Source: Rutpela maculata
Lineage: Eukaryota; Arthropoda; Insecta; Coleoptera; Cerambycidae
Assembly: GCA_936432065.2 (NCBI GenBank)
Contig: OW386289.2
Span: 87,975,736-88,039,735, forward strand
Direction of reading: 5' to 3'
Length of the DNA stretch: 64,000 nucleotides
Positions 25,445 to 37,800 of this stretch are shown here, piece by piece. The first letter of the stretch is position 1. Each line of letters opens with the position of its first letter. The notes under the pieces are model-generated. The model worked only from the letters and a program-made list of their open reading frames with translations, ran no database searches and was not told the DNA's origin. The position numbers and the translations under genes are program-made.

Positions 25445-25785
25445 ATAGTGAAACAACGTTCACCGCGGTTAGTACTTGGATGGGTGACCCATCTGAGGAA
25501 ACAGGACGAACTCGTCCCACCTTCTGACGGCTTGTATATCAGCGTATACGCGGAAGCTATGTAATTTTAAGACGAGGAGGGGATGTAATGCAGTCGGTCT
25601 CTTGTATGTTAAACGTTAGGCAAGTAAAAGATTCCTACTCTTCGACAGAGAAGAGGTTCGGCAAAATTTCCAGGTTGAGGGTAGCTCGTCTCCTTGCGTC
25701 GTACGTTGGTGATAGGCCTTGGTAGCGGAAATAGGCCGACGTTAAATAAATGAATTAAAAAAAAAACATTTTAGAGATATTTTTT
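25445..25785 (+). mobile_element. 5S rRNA-derived SINE (SINE3-like)
   Basis: At 25464-25489 the sequence GCGGTTAGTACTTGG followed by ATGGGTGACC matches the box C part of the 5S rRNA internal promoter. The upstream box A part of 5S is not recognisable. The body runs through GTAGCTCGTCTCC to a 3' end TTGGTAGCGGAAATAGGCC and an A-rich tail at about 25755-25770. A 5'-truncated copy with the same 3' end lies at 34856-34910. Confidence 0.65.
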
Positions 25786-25989
25786 GAAAATTTTTTGAAG
25801 ACAGTTCGATTTTTTTTTAATTTTTTCAACCTTGAGTAGCTTCTATTGTTTATTTAATATATATATGGTGAAGGAAACAATTCTTAAATTCTCTTTATGT
25901 TAGGCACCATGTCAATGTTACCAAGAAAAAAATACCTTGTGTTTGTGAATTAATTGAAATTACCGGCGGCATATATAGAGACACACTGA

Positions 25990-28660
25990 TACGAGTGACA
26001 CGACAGAAAGCAAAATTGTTTCTGATTGATCTGCGCCAATATTCTTGGCTAAAGATGTTGGTCTCGGATGTCTGGGGCCGGGCAGGACTATTGCCCTTTA
26101 CCCCAGTATATTGCTGTAGACTGGGGACCAGCCTCGTGCAGGACGGGGAACTTACTTTACGTCGGTCCCACTCACACATGAGCGGTACAGACGATTTTGG
26201 CTCACCTTCCTGGGTCTTGGCTCGTTGGACCTTGCTGGCTAAGGCCTCTTCTGGCATTCTTCGGTCTTCGTTTTCTTTTCTTCGCCAGCTTGCCCCCCTA
26301 GAGGGATAGTCATCGGTCTGTTTGGGAGTTTGTGGTTTTTGACATCCTGTCATCCGGATCGTCGGTAGAGTAAGAATGAGCTGTGTAGCTCGAGGAAGGT
26401 CTCAGAGCCAGAGTGAATACAGGTACTGGACGGTTTTTTGTCCAGTACCCGCAAGGTCTTGGTTGGGTGGTTGGGTGATCGTCATGTCTCTTCCGTGGGT
26501 TGATTTCATCGGACGGTGCTATGGTTCTCATACTTGTTTTCCAGAATTTGCTGCTTGTACCCCGGAGCGTCTGCTGTGTCGTAGTCAGTAGCCTCCCTGA
26601 CCAACGGGTTCCCATGCTCCTCGGCAAGGGCGTAGATCTTTTTGGCCCTCTCCTTGATGATTTCAGTTACTGGGGTGTACTTCAGGTCCCTGAAGATGTC
26701 CTCGTTGTGTACGAACCAGGGTGAGTTGGCTGCTGTTCGGAGGGCGACGTTCTCCACTCTTTGGATCTGATGGAGGTAGCTTTTCGCTTGATAGCCCCAG
26801 GCCACGGAGACGTAAGTCAGTTGGGGCCGGATGAGTGACCTGATCAGCGAGAGTTTATTCCTCAGGTTGAGTCTTCTCTATCCGCCCCTCATGGGTTAGA
26901 TTAGAGCTCTCGTCTTCCTGGCCTTCTTGACGATGGCTTCTGTGTTCAGTCTCCATGTCACGCCTTTGTCCATGATCACGTCAAGATAGTCGGCGGTATC
27001 GTACCATTGGATGTCTTCACCAAACATGGAAACGTGACCTGTGAGGGTTTGTTTTCTTACCTTCCTGAAGAGAACCGCCTTGCTTTTCCGGCGTTGACGG
27101 CTACCTTCCATCTGTTGCACCAGTTCTCTAGGAGGGAGGCTGCTTCCTGGAGGTTTCTGGTAGCGATTCTTGCGTTCCAGGATCTGGCAGGGCTGTATCG
27201 TCTGCATAGAGGGCCAGGGAGGTCCTCTCTGTCCGTAGTAGGTCTGAGGTGTAGAACAAGTGCGGGGAGAGCACTGAGCCTTGGGAGACTCCTGCCTCCA
27301 TTGTTATGTACGTGGACAACTTGTCCACTCTCTTCACCCACATCCGTCCTCTGTGTACGTATGATCTCACTAGCTTGATGAGTGCATACTCATCATTTTG
27401 GCTAGGAGACCATCGTGCCAGATCCTGTCGAAGGCTTTAGCGACGTCCAGGAACAGCGCCGCCGTGATTTGTCTTTGGTTGAACCCCTTCGGGACTTCCT
27501 AGGTGAGACGGAGCACTTGCAGTTCCGTGGAGTATTCTGTTCTGTACACAAACTGCTCGTCCTGTAGGATGTCCAGTTCTTCTGTCTTCTCGGCTATCCT
27601 CTTGAGTATGACTCGTTCGGCTACCTTGCTCATTGCTGGTAGTAGCTTGATTGGCCTGTAGTAGGAGGGAAAGATTAGGTTCTTACCTGGCTTCGGGATA
27701 ACTATGACGTCGGCCTTCTTCCACCTAGAGGGGAAATGTCTCAATCTCAAGATTGCGTTGATGATGTTGACCAGCGCCGCTACTCCTTTTCTAGGTAGCA
27801 TCTTGAGGGTGATGTTCCCTATGTCATCACATCCTGGAGCCTTCCTGGGTTTTAGACTCCTTAGGATCTCCTTGACCTCCTCGGGGGTGGTCGGAAGGAT
27901 ATGTTCGTCATCTGGCAGGCGGTTCATCCGACGTATCCTGCGCTCCACGTCGTCCACCCAGTCCTCATCATCGAGCTGGTTTTCCCTACACTGCAGTTCC
28001 AAGCTGTCGGCGAATGCCTCGGCTTTTTCCTGGCGAGTGTAGACAATTCTATTTTCTCAGTGGATCTGGGACATGGGTGTCCTCCAGTTGCGCAGGGCTC
28101 CAGAAACTTCTGTCCTTGTATCCAGTGACTCCAGGTGACGCTGCCAGCCCTCTTAACGGTGTTCCTCGAGGGCAGCCTTGACTCTCCTGTACAGGGTGTT
28201 GTAGTGTCTTCGATCTTCTGGGAGTCTGGTTCTCTGGGCCCGTCTCTTCGTGCTTCGTCTACCTCTTATCAGCTGCCTGGTATCCTCTAGGAGGTTTGCC
28301 ATCGGCGCTGGTGCTCTTCTTGACTCTGTTTCGGTGGTGCTTTTCCTCAGTGCCGCCTGGATCTGGTCCTCCAGGGAGGTGATGGCCCTCTCCATATCTT
28401 CCTCGGTTTCGATCCTTTCGATTTGTGCAATGTCCCTTTGCAAGATTGCACGGAACGATTCCCAATCTGTCCTCCTTTTGATGAAGGTTGTCGTGTTCTC
28501 ATCGTCCTTTTCTCCTAGCTCTAGGAGAATCGGATTGTGCTCGGTGGAACCCTCCATCACAGTGCTGATTTCTGCTTTGAGGGTCATCTACTTCAGCATC
28601 TCGATGTCCAATACGATCCGCATCGTCCGTGTCCCGTGATACACTCGAGAAGCTCGCGTT
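25990..28660 (-). pseudogene. Degenerate jockey-type non-LTR retrotransposon ORF2
   Basis: Pieces of one polyprotein in order on the minus strand: end of the endonuclease (STEHNPILLELGEK, 28640-28520), connector (28580-28153), reverse transcriptase start (KPRKAPGCDDIGN, then VIVIPKPGKN, 28000-27500), SLALYADDTAL around 27180, thumb, and the C-terminal WGYQAKSYLHQIQRVENVALRTA region (26805-26510) typical of jockey. Many frameshifts and stops. It lacks ORF1 and the endonuclease N-terminus, so it is 5'-truncated. Visibly GC-richer than its surroundings. T-runs at about 25808-25830 on the plus strand could be the end of its poly(A) side. Confidence 0.82.
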
Positions 28661-28691
28661 CACTCGGGGAAGGCGGGAAGTTCCCAGTAAA

Positions 28692-29410
28692 ATCCACACC
28701 GCTGCGAATGCAAACACGATATTATTATTAATATTTCAGGGAAATCACACCATTGCGAATGCGAACACAATGTAATATTAATATTTCGTGGGACCCGGGG
28801 GTAAAACACTGGGGCCAAGGGAACTACCCGAATTGCCCGTGCATAGTTACCCCCCTCTATATCTCAGTTGTTAGTCGTCCTATTTCAACTAAATTCGGAC
28901 AGGAATCAAATACATTAATTGTGCCCATTTCTGAGTAAAACAAGACTTATTTCAGTCATTGGCGTGCATTTTTATTTAAAAAAAGGATCGATTTTTCTAG
29001 GGGGAGGGATTATAAGCCTGGTGCCCCGGACAACTCTCCGAATTGCCCGTGCATAGTTACGCCTCTGAAATACACACATTTTCTTTTCAGTATATCGTTT
29101 CTTTCGATGTTCGTTTTGTATCTGTATTTTTTTAGGGTAGACCTTAACTACCAGTATGTATTTTTGGACGCTGAAACCAAATATGACAATAAAAAAGGTT
29201 TTAATTATCCAATTTTTCCCTATCATCCCCTTACAACCCTCCTGGCGGATTGAAATTCCACTTATTATAAAATTTGGAAAGCAGGTTTTTTGGTACGCTG
29301 CAACCAAATATCACGATAAAAAATGTAAGTGGATGCTAGGAGGTGACTGAGTGGTTAAAATCATTTGTTATCGTCATATTCGGTTTCACCGCACCAAAAT
29401 ACTTAAAAAT
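28692..29410. repeat. Short repeated units with shared GAATTGCCCGTGC motif
   Basis: The block GAATTGCCCGTGCATAGTTA occurs at about 28831 and 29040, and a 57-bp unit containing CACACC..TGCGAATGC is repeated at 28692-28790. 29140-29400 holds two inverted ACCAAATAT-type segments. No gene. Confidence 0.5.
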
Positions 29411-29894
29411 ATACATTTTCAATTTTCATAAGAAGTGAGATTTTAACTCCCCCCTTCGGGGTTGTAAGGGGGTGCTAAGGATACTGGATCGCTTGGATAC
29501 TGATGTTGGCCTCATCAGTGATGCTTCAATACCTTCACCAGTCCCTATCACCGAAATGTTTGGGCAGTCAGTATATAACATAGACGTTTAGTTTTTCCCA
29601 GAGGATTGGAAGACGCCACTAGTTGGTTGCGTGTGGATATAGGTGTCTGCTGTCTTGGTTCTCCAATCCCCCTCGGAGAAATATCACGAGGCTAAACCAT
29701 GCTCGATAAAGATTTGTAACTGAGATTTCTCAATACGAATCATCTTTGATCTTAGATAAATTAATTTGAGAGAGTGATTCGACCTCCTGATGACCAAACG
29801 TCACTTTGATCATAGGTCAAACCATATGTGAACGCGAAATGTCTCGCTCTTTCAGAATCCGTGGTCCAAAACTCGTTTCCATTTAATAAACAAA

Positions 29895-30350
29895 AGTTGA
29901 CCTTGGAACGACCTTGACCTTGACCTGGTGGGGTTGAACAGACCTCGGATTCGGATTCAACAACCCCAAAAACGTACAGGAATCGTGGTTTTCTAGCTTA
30001 AACGTTTTTCACAATTTGGCCTTGGAATGACCTTGACTCTGACCTGATGAGTCAAACAGACCAGGAGTTGGGATTTAGTTACCCCAAAAACGTATAAAAA
30101 TGGTGGTTTTCTGCGCTTAAAAGGTTTCTTCCCAATTTGACCTTGGATTGACCATCATCCTAAACTGATAGAGTCAAGCAGATCCCGAATTCGGATTCAG
30201 TGACCCCAAAAACGTACAAAAAGCGTGGTTTCCTTCGCTTAATCGTCTCTTTCCCAATTTAACCTTGGATTGACCTTGACCCTGATCTGATGGGGTCAAA
30301 CAGACCCCGGATTCGGATTCAGCGAACCCAAAAACGTATAGATATGTTGG
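29895..30350. repeat. 120-bp tandem array (about 3.8 units)
   Basis: Units start at GACCTTGGAACGACC (29899), GGCCTTGGAATGACC (30018), GACCTTGGATTGACC (30139) and AACCTTGGATTGACC (30260), giving periods of 119-121 bp. Each unit also carries CGGATTCGGATTC-like and CCCCAAAAACGTA blocks. TGACCTTG recurs in most units. Confidence 0.85.
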
Positions 30351-31287
30351 TCTAGTCTGGTTAACCCAACATTTTTTTTTGTGGGGCTGTGTAATTGACG
30401 TGGCCCTGGCTAAATAGACAGACTTATTAGATTGGACCATATTATCCTTCATATGAACGACATGGTCCTTAAGTTAATGGAAAAATGTTGAAAATTTTTT
30501 AGGCATATCCCACCGCCACCATCAGAAAAGTAGCTTTTCAACTTAAATTATTCATTTGGTAATTATGGTCAGGCGAACATGTATATTGTATGCAGATACA
30601 TCTAGGTTTAGGAAGAGAAAGATAATTTGAGAAGTGGAAAATTTGGAAACAGACGTTAAATAACAATAATATTTAGTAAGACTTTCAAAATCTTTAGAAA
30701 AAATAATGTTGCTACGCACCCAAAAAGACATTTTTGAAATAATGCAATGCATTGCGATAAAAATCTTTGATTTTTCTCTAAAAAGGAATCACATTTAGAA
30801 AGAGACAGAAGACTTATATAGGCCATTGTAAACTATGTTTTATTGATTTTCTGCATCATAAATACAAATTTTATTAAATGAGATGCGAAAACTTGTTTTC
30901 TTAAATTTTGTAGAAACCCTCTCATGGAATATTTTCGATACAACGTATATTAAATAAAATCTTTATGTAAATAATATGTCTACTTATTATACTTATTATA
31001 TTTACCATTTTATTATATCTAAACTGTAGATGATATATCTGGAAAAATAATATTTACCTTGAAAGTGTGAGGTTGCCATTTAAAGCTAATGCAAAAAGAT
31101 TATTTTCTTATATTTTTAAATCTAAGGCATATCTGCAAGTAAGCGCAACAAATACAAGATAAGATGTGAATTTATATGCTTGTATATACTCTCAGCTATT
31201 ATTTTTAGGGTTTTTAGACATTCTTTTTCATTTTGGACACCAACCTCTCAATTCGTTATTCACCTTTGAAAAACTAATAAAACTAAA

Positions 31288-31293
31288 TTTATT
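31288..31293 (-). promoter_or_regulatory. Putative poly(A) signal of the ABCC gene
   Basis: AATAAA on the minus strand about 100 nt after the stop codon; an ATTAAA variant lies about 25 nt closer to the stop. Position fits a short 3' UTR, but cleavage is not shown. Confidence 0.5.
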
Positions 31294-31392
31294 ATAATAT
31301 AAATAAATAACCATTTAATACTAATAAGGTTTACAATACTTATACAAAACATATTCGACAAATAATAAACAAAAACAAAATTTTCTCTGTAT

Positions 31393-31848
31393 TTATATTC
31401 TATGAGAATTTCCATGAGCTATTGATTTCAAATTTTCAGACATTCCTCTTCCTGTTTGCATAACCAACTTGTAGAAAAATCCATCTGCATCTTGCAAGAG
31501 CTTATACGGATGATCAAATTCTACTACTCTTCCAGCATCCATCACTAGGACCTTATCAGAATCCATAATCGTATGCAGCCTATGTGCTATAGTTATTACT
31601 GTACAGTCAAGAAACTTCCTCCTGATAGTAGTTTGAATAAGTCCGTCTGTATGTGGATCTACGTTGGCAGTGGCTTCGTCCAAAACTAATATCCTATTGT
31701 TACGAATGATAGCCCTGGCTAAGCACAGCAACTGTCGCTGCCCAACGCTGAAGTTGGATCCACCTTCAGACACTTTGCTGTCCAACCCTGATGGAAGATC
31801 TGACACGGCATTTTTTAATTCTACTTCATCTAACGCATTCCATAGTAC
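31393..31848 (-). CDS. ABCC gene, coding exon 10 (NBD2 second half, stop)
   Basis: Acceptor TTGTTTCAG. Begins VLWNALDEVELK, then signature FSVGQRQLLCLARA, Walker B RILVLDEATANVD, H-loop IAHRLHTI, and a 60-residue tail ending with a TAA stop at 31393-31395. Confidence 0.96.
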   Translation of the reverse strand, partial: VLWNALDEVELKNAVSDLPSGLDSKVSEGGSNFSVGQRQLLCLARAIIRNNRILVLDEATANVDPHTDGLIQTTIRRKFLDCTVITIAHRLHTIMDSDKVLVMDAGRVVEFDHPYKLLQDADGFFYKLVMQTGRGMSENLKSIAHGNSHRI

Positions 31849-34800
31849 CTGAAACAACATTGAATGTGATATAATCGAGCAAATTTAATATTAGGTTCTG
31901 TAATGAACAAGACGCATCTGATTTTTTTCATAGTAAAATACAAAACCTCTACACAAGATTAGCAAAAATGCTAACACATTTTAAAATAGGTCAGTTCTTA
32001 AAGTTCTGAATGTGAATGATATTGATTGACCGAGTTATTTGTTAAATACATTTTCAGTTTCAATACAAAACAAGTCTTGACATAAATTCCAACACCGAGC
32101 TTAATATTAATATGTTCATAAATGAAGTTTTTCAAATAACTGGAATGAAACTTTCCTGGGTATATGAACTCTCTTAATGTATAAGAGTAATTCCCTATTC
32201 CCTAATTACCTATAAAAAGGTCATAACTAGGATCTTTTTATAGGTAAAGGTCACGCGGTAGGGAATTACCCATTCAGATAAATGGGACACTTTTAGTACC
32301 AAAATATACAGGGAATAATTTCTTGAGAAGTTTCGTTTAGAATGTCGACGTATACAGACGCATCTTTAAAGCTCCGTGTTATTTAAGGATAAGATTTTGT
32401 AGTAAGAGGGCAATGTGCGTTTATTTTCAGTCTATTATAAAAATTTAAGAAATCATAAATGGTATAATCTTTAAAATAGTGTCAGGTACTTTCCATTGCT
32501 CTACGGAATACAACCATATACAGTATTTATCATAAATTTTGTAGATAGTCAAATGCCGTACTTTAATAATAAAATTAGGAATCATTTTCATTGACAAACT
32601 ACAATATTCAAGTAGATCAGAAATTTACAATAAAAGAATGTTCATTTGTATTTGTTAGAACAATAGCAAGTATTTAAAACAGTTTTAAAGATTATACTAT
32701 GTTTGGTTTTTAAATATTCATAATAAATCGATAATAAAAGCATAATTCCCTCCCACTCTGCAAAATCCTATCCTTAAATGCATAGGAGAAACAAAGTGAA
32801 AGATATACCGGGTGTCCCAGAATTACGTTAACATGTGATATCTCTGTTATTTGAAAAGATGAAAATATAAATAAAAAACCTGCAAGGGACACGAAAGACT
32901 TCGTCTGCCAACAACCATTGAACCATGTTGCCTTTTTTAACCCTTAAGAAACCGCCTCCAACTTATTTTTTCAAATGGCGACATGTATAGCTAGAGAATA
33001 CAAACTCACTCCCACGTCATTCTGAGCACAGTGATATACCAAACTTTATGTTAAATTTTCCTAACAGTTACAAATAAAACATGTTGCAAAATCATGAGAA
33101 ATAATGAATATGTACCATATTAATAAATTACGAGGTTGGGGGAAAATCGATAATGTAAGCAGGTAAGGTAAATTTCTGATTTAGTGTGTGTACGAATTCT
33201 TTTGGCATTAGCCACTGGGTGTGATTTTATCGGTCACCAATTTAATGTGGTTTTGATTATCAAATAATTAGATTTGTTCTCAGAATGATAGATATGTCAC
33301 CAACTTGTTAACACCAAACTACTTCAAAACGGTTATCTATAAATTTATGTACAATCACCCGAAAACGTAATTAGTAATCAAATAATTAGATTTGTTCAAA
33401 TAATGATAGATCTGTCACCAACTTGTTAACACCAAACTATTTCAAAACAATTATCTATAAATGTATGTACAATCACCCGAAAACGTAATTAGTCATAAAA
33501 TAATTAGATTCTTTCCACGAATGATAGATCTGTCGTCAACTTGTTAACACCAAACTATTTCAAAACAATTATCTATAAATTTATGGCAATCAAATGGTGA
33601 TCTGTAATTGCTGTGGTGAGCAGGTATGCCTGTCATAATAGGAAGTTAAATAAATATACAAATTTCTTAAAGACACTTGTATTTATTAAAAATTAATTTA
33701 TTATGAAAACTACGTACGTTGCGTATGTACATAACTAATGGTAAACTAACGGTAACCTTAAACATAATAATTGAATAAAAAATTTAGTTATGCGAAAGAA
33801 GTCACTGAATAATAAGAGCTGGCTTTGATTTTGTGGGGCGCCCTCTTTTTCTTTTTTGGCTAATAGGCACATTTTTTGCCTCAAGCGATGGTTTTGCTAG
33901 TTTGAGACATAATATGTTTGCACATATACTCTTTATAAAATGCACATTTTCCATGTATCCAGTCAATATTTTTGGACAAAGTCACTTTCCATTTAGTGAA
34001 GAATTGTTTTTTGTACTCATTGAAGCCAGTCCAATTGTTTTCAAAATATTGGGTTTTTTCTGCCTTACCAACAAGTGCTTCATAATAATTGAAAGTACCA
34101 TCATTGACCGTCAGAAATGAAATATTGCAACACAAAACAGTAAACGTGACGAGTGAGTAACTAAAGTAAACAAGAACATTGACCAAATGCCGCGCGCCTA
34201 TACTTCGAGGACTGGTTGAACATTTTTCGCATCACGCCACTTTGGCCCCACCTTCTATTAATTTTGAAAAGAAAACTATAAAATTATTAACGAATCCTAT
34301 TATTTTGATAACTAAACAAATTAATTGTTGCTACTATGTTGGCGACAAAAAAAGAATAAAACATACATCGTGATAAGATTCTGAAACATTTTATTTGGTG
34401 ACAGATCTATTATTTTGAGGACATGGTTATTATTCTGAACATAAAACAGATTAATTGGACATAAGTTACGATGATTATTCGTTTATTTTGGATAAAAAAT
34501 GTTATTATAAATTTGGATACATATATTTTGAGACACTTATGTTAATCTGAGATAAAAAATAATTTCTGGGATTGAATTTCATAATCAGAGGATTTCGTTT
34601 GATGACAAATATTTATTATGGTGACAAGTAAATTTATCCCCTTAGCCACCCCCACTACCATCCCCATCCCACTATTAAAGGGGGTAAAAATAAAATTGTT
34701 ATTTAGTATGTGTACAAGAAGCAAAGGCCTCAAAATATTTTTGGCATTAAGTCAAAAAGTCAAAAAAGTTACCTACATTAATTTTAGTGTACGCACTGAA

Positions 34801-37800
34801 TACTTCAAATTTTAGCCAGTTACTTGGCAAAATACCCCCTGTGCCGCGTGCTTGATCTTGGTAGCGTAAATAGACCAATATTAAATAATATATTTAAAAC
34901 ATTTTAGGGACATTTAAAATGCAGCATTTGCAACTACATCAAATATAATACATACATCATCATTATATTCATCAAACGGATCCAAATTCTTCCGAAGTGT
35001 TCCAGAAAACAATACGGGCTCTTGAGGTATAATTGATATTTTCGATCTGAGAGTGTTTAATGGTATTTGTTTCGTATTCATTTTGTCAATTATAATTTTT
35101 CCATCGAGATCTGTCAAACGAAACAGTGCAGCAATTAGAGATGACTTTCCTGCACCTGTTCTTCCAACAACACCAACTTTTTCTTTAGGTTTTATTTCAA
35201 ATGTGAGATTTTTAAGCACATAGGGATCTTCCAGAGAATATCTAAGACACAAGTTATCAAATTTAATCTTCCCTTCCTCCGGCCAAGATTTGGGTGGATC
35301 TTTAACTTTTTCTTCTACTTCTGGGGTTATTTCTGTATACTCCTGAACTCTTTCCACAGAAGTCATTTGGTTTTCCATTTCGCTCCACTGCTGCATACCA
35401 TATTGGAACATTCCAGTGAGGCCAATAGACTGAGTCAAAGCTAGGCCAACATTTCCACCAAATATTTCTGAAAAATATGAAACGTGTTAAATTAGATACG
35501 ATTTATCGATTATGAGCAATGAAACTTTAATTTTAAGTAATTTCAATATTAAAATATAAAAACTCTCTCGGTCAAAATTACATATCCATAGTTGAGTAAC
35601 TGCATATTATTAAACAAAAGAAATTGTTACTTTAAGCCGCATGTGTTCAATGCTTGAACATTGTATAGAAAAAGAGTTGAGTTTCGGGATTCAGTTTGTC
35701 ACTAGTATTCGTTTAGGCAAATTGTTTCTTGTGCACAATCTTATACTATCGTATTTCTTGACTGTTAGTACGCGTCTTTAACTATTCAAAAAATGTTCCA
35801 TGGAATGTATTCTACTGCGCAAAATTACATAAGGAATTGATTTTGTTAAAGTGTGCATTTTTGCATTTACATTTGAGTTTTAAAAAAAGTTCCACGAAGT
35901 TTCACTGTAATTTTTATCATGTATACCATAGTGCCGGTACTTTCAAATATGTTTTCAAACTTTACTCTGTTGAGCCATCTGTAGAAAATATCCCGTGTCT
36001 CATTTCGGAAATAAGAAGTTACTGCGTAGTAGAGCATCAATAAGGACTATTTACAAAGTTGTTGAACAAAATATTAAAAAGTGTAATAGAGAAAGAGCTA
36101 AACAAAAATAGTGAATACAGGGTGTTCCTTAATGACGTGCTAATATTTCAGGGTGTGATTCCTTAAGTCATTTTATGAAGATAAGTTCATATGAACATAT
36201 GTTCGTAACGGCATACATTTTTTGATACAGAGTACATTTTTTTTAAATTGTTTTTAATAGCTCAGAAAGTACTTCAGATATTATTTTCAACTTTGGTATT
36301 TGGTAATAGAATATAAAACCATATTTTTGGTTAGAAAAGTTATTTTATCGCTCCCCCATACCAGTGGCGTCCCTGCAAACATGTGCTCTGATATTTTTTG
36401 CCAAAAAAGTGGTACGCCACTGACATTTTTCGATGTGGATATTTTTTTTGGTTAGTCTGGTCAAATCTACATGGAAGCGGTCTCCTCAGTTTTTCTCGTC
36501 AGACGTACAGTCTTGATTAAAACAATTAAATTCAAAGGGCATAACCGGGTAAGCATGGGAACTGCCCTTGAAGTAATATTGCTACTTTTTTTTGTATAGC
36601 GTATATAAGCATTAGATGTAATTCTGCAAAATTTCGACTTTCTAAAACTTATAGTTTTTGAGTAAAATAAATCAATTCTAAATTTTTTTATTTTTATTTT
36701 TTTTTTTGATAAACTACGTTTACCAAATTTTTGGTGCTTCATATATAGTTTACATCCGCTTCAGATGGATTAGTAATAAAAAAATTAGGTTATTATTCTT
36801 CAAAGAAATATGTTTTTTTAATTTTTTTATTTTTCAAATTTTTTTTTAACACTTCTGCATTAGGGACACCCATCAATTTTTTTTTAATAATTTATCATTT
36901 AGTGTTCTATAACATATATTTTTATGAAATACTTTAAATTGGTACAACATACTGAAAAATAAAAAAATTTATGCCACTCTATTTTCCACAATAACATTCG
37001 TACTAATTATTATTAATTATATAATTAATAATAATTAGTACAAATGTTATTGTGGAAAATCCTGGGCTCAACACAAAAAAAGAGTGCGTTCTACTCCTAG
37101 TAATATAATATACTATTTTTTTTACTGAAATCGTCAAGAAAAAGTAGTCATTATAAAGTATCAGCATGCAGGTAATTATTTTTTCCTCTGCTTCTTATTG
37201 GGATGCTCTTCCACATATATTTTGTTCAATACAATGTCCGTGAAATCTACAAAATAATACAATTATCGAGTAATTTACTGGAAAATAACCTCTACGCCTG
37301 TGACTTTTACGTCAAAGGAGCAGTTAGAGGATGTTTTTTAACAAATAATAATGAATAAGAACAAAAATATAAAAATAAGCTTTTAATAACGTATTTTGCT
37401 GACGCTTCGGAAACCGAATCTGTTTCTTTTCTCAAAGCATATAAGTATTAGAAGTGTTTGTGTGCTGTTTATATTAAACACACAGCTTTAAAAATATACT
37501 TGTTATATTCAGAATCCATAGATACTTACTGCTTACACAGAACTGTTGATATATCTAGTTGATAGCGTTATTTTAAATAATGTTCAGTTTGTTAAGTTCT
37601 TCTTTTAACATCGGCAACCAGGTTATATGCAAACATGTACGGAACAATTCGACAGGCATTTATCCTCATTCAATAATATTATAGCTGATTCTTTAATTTT
37701 TCTTTTCTTGCTATCTGTCTCTTTTATTAAAATTTTTGCCGAGTCCCAGTTTGTTCATGTCCGTTCTCCCAAGCGTGCTCGCAAATCTTCGATTTCTGAA

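Noticed and set aside
25895..26353. 152-codon minus-strand frame
   Set aside because: Falls in the 3' part of the dead jockey-type element and shows no family motif.
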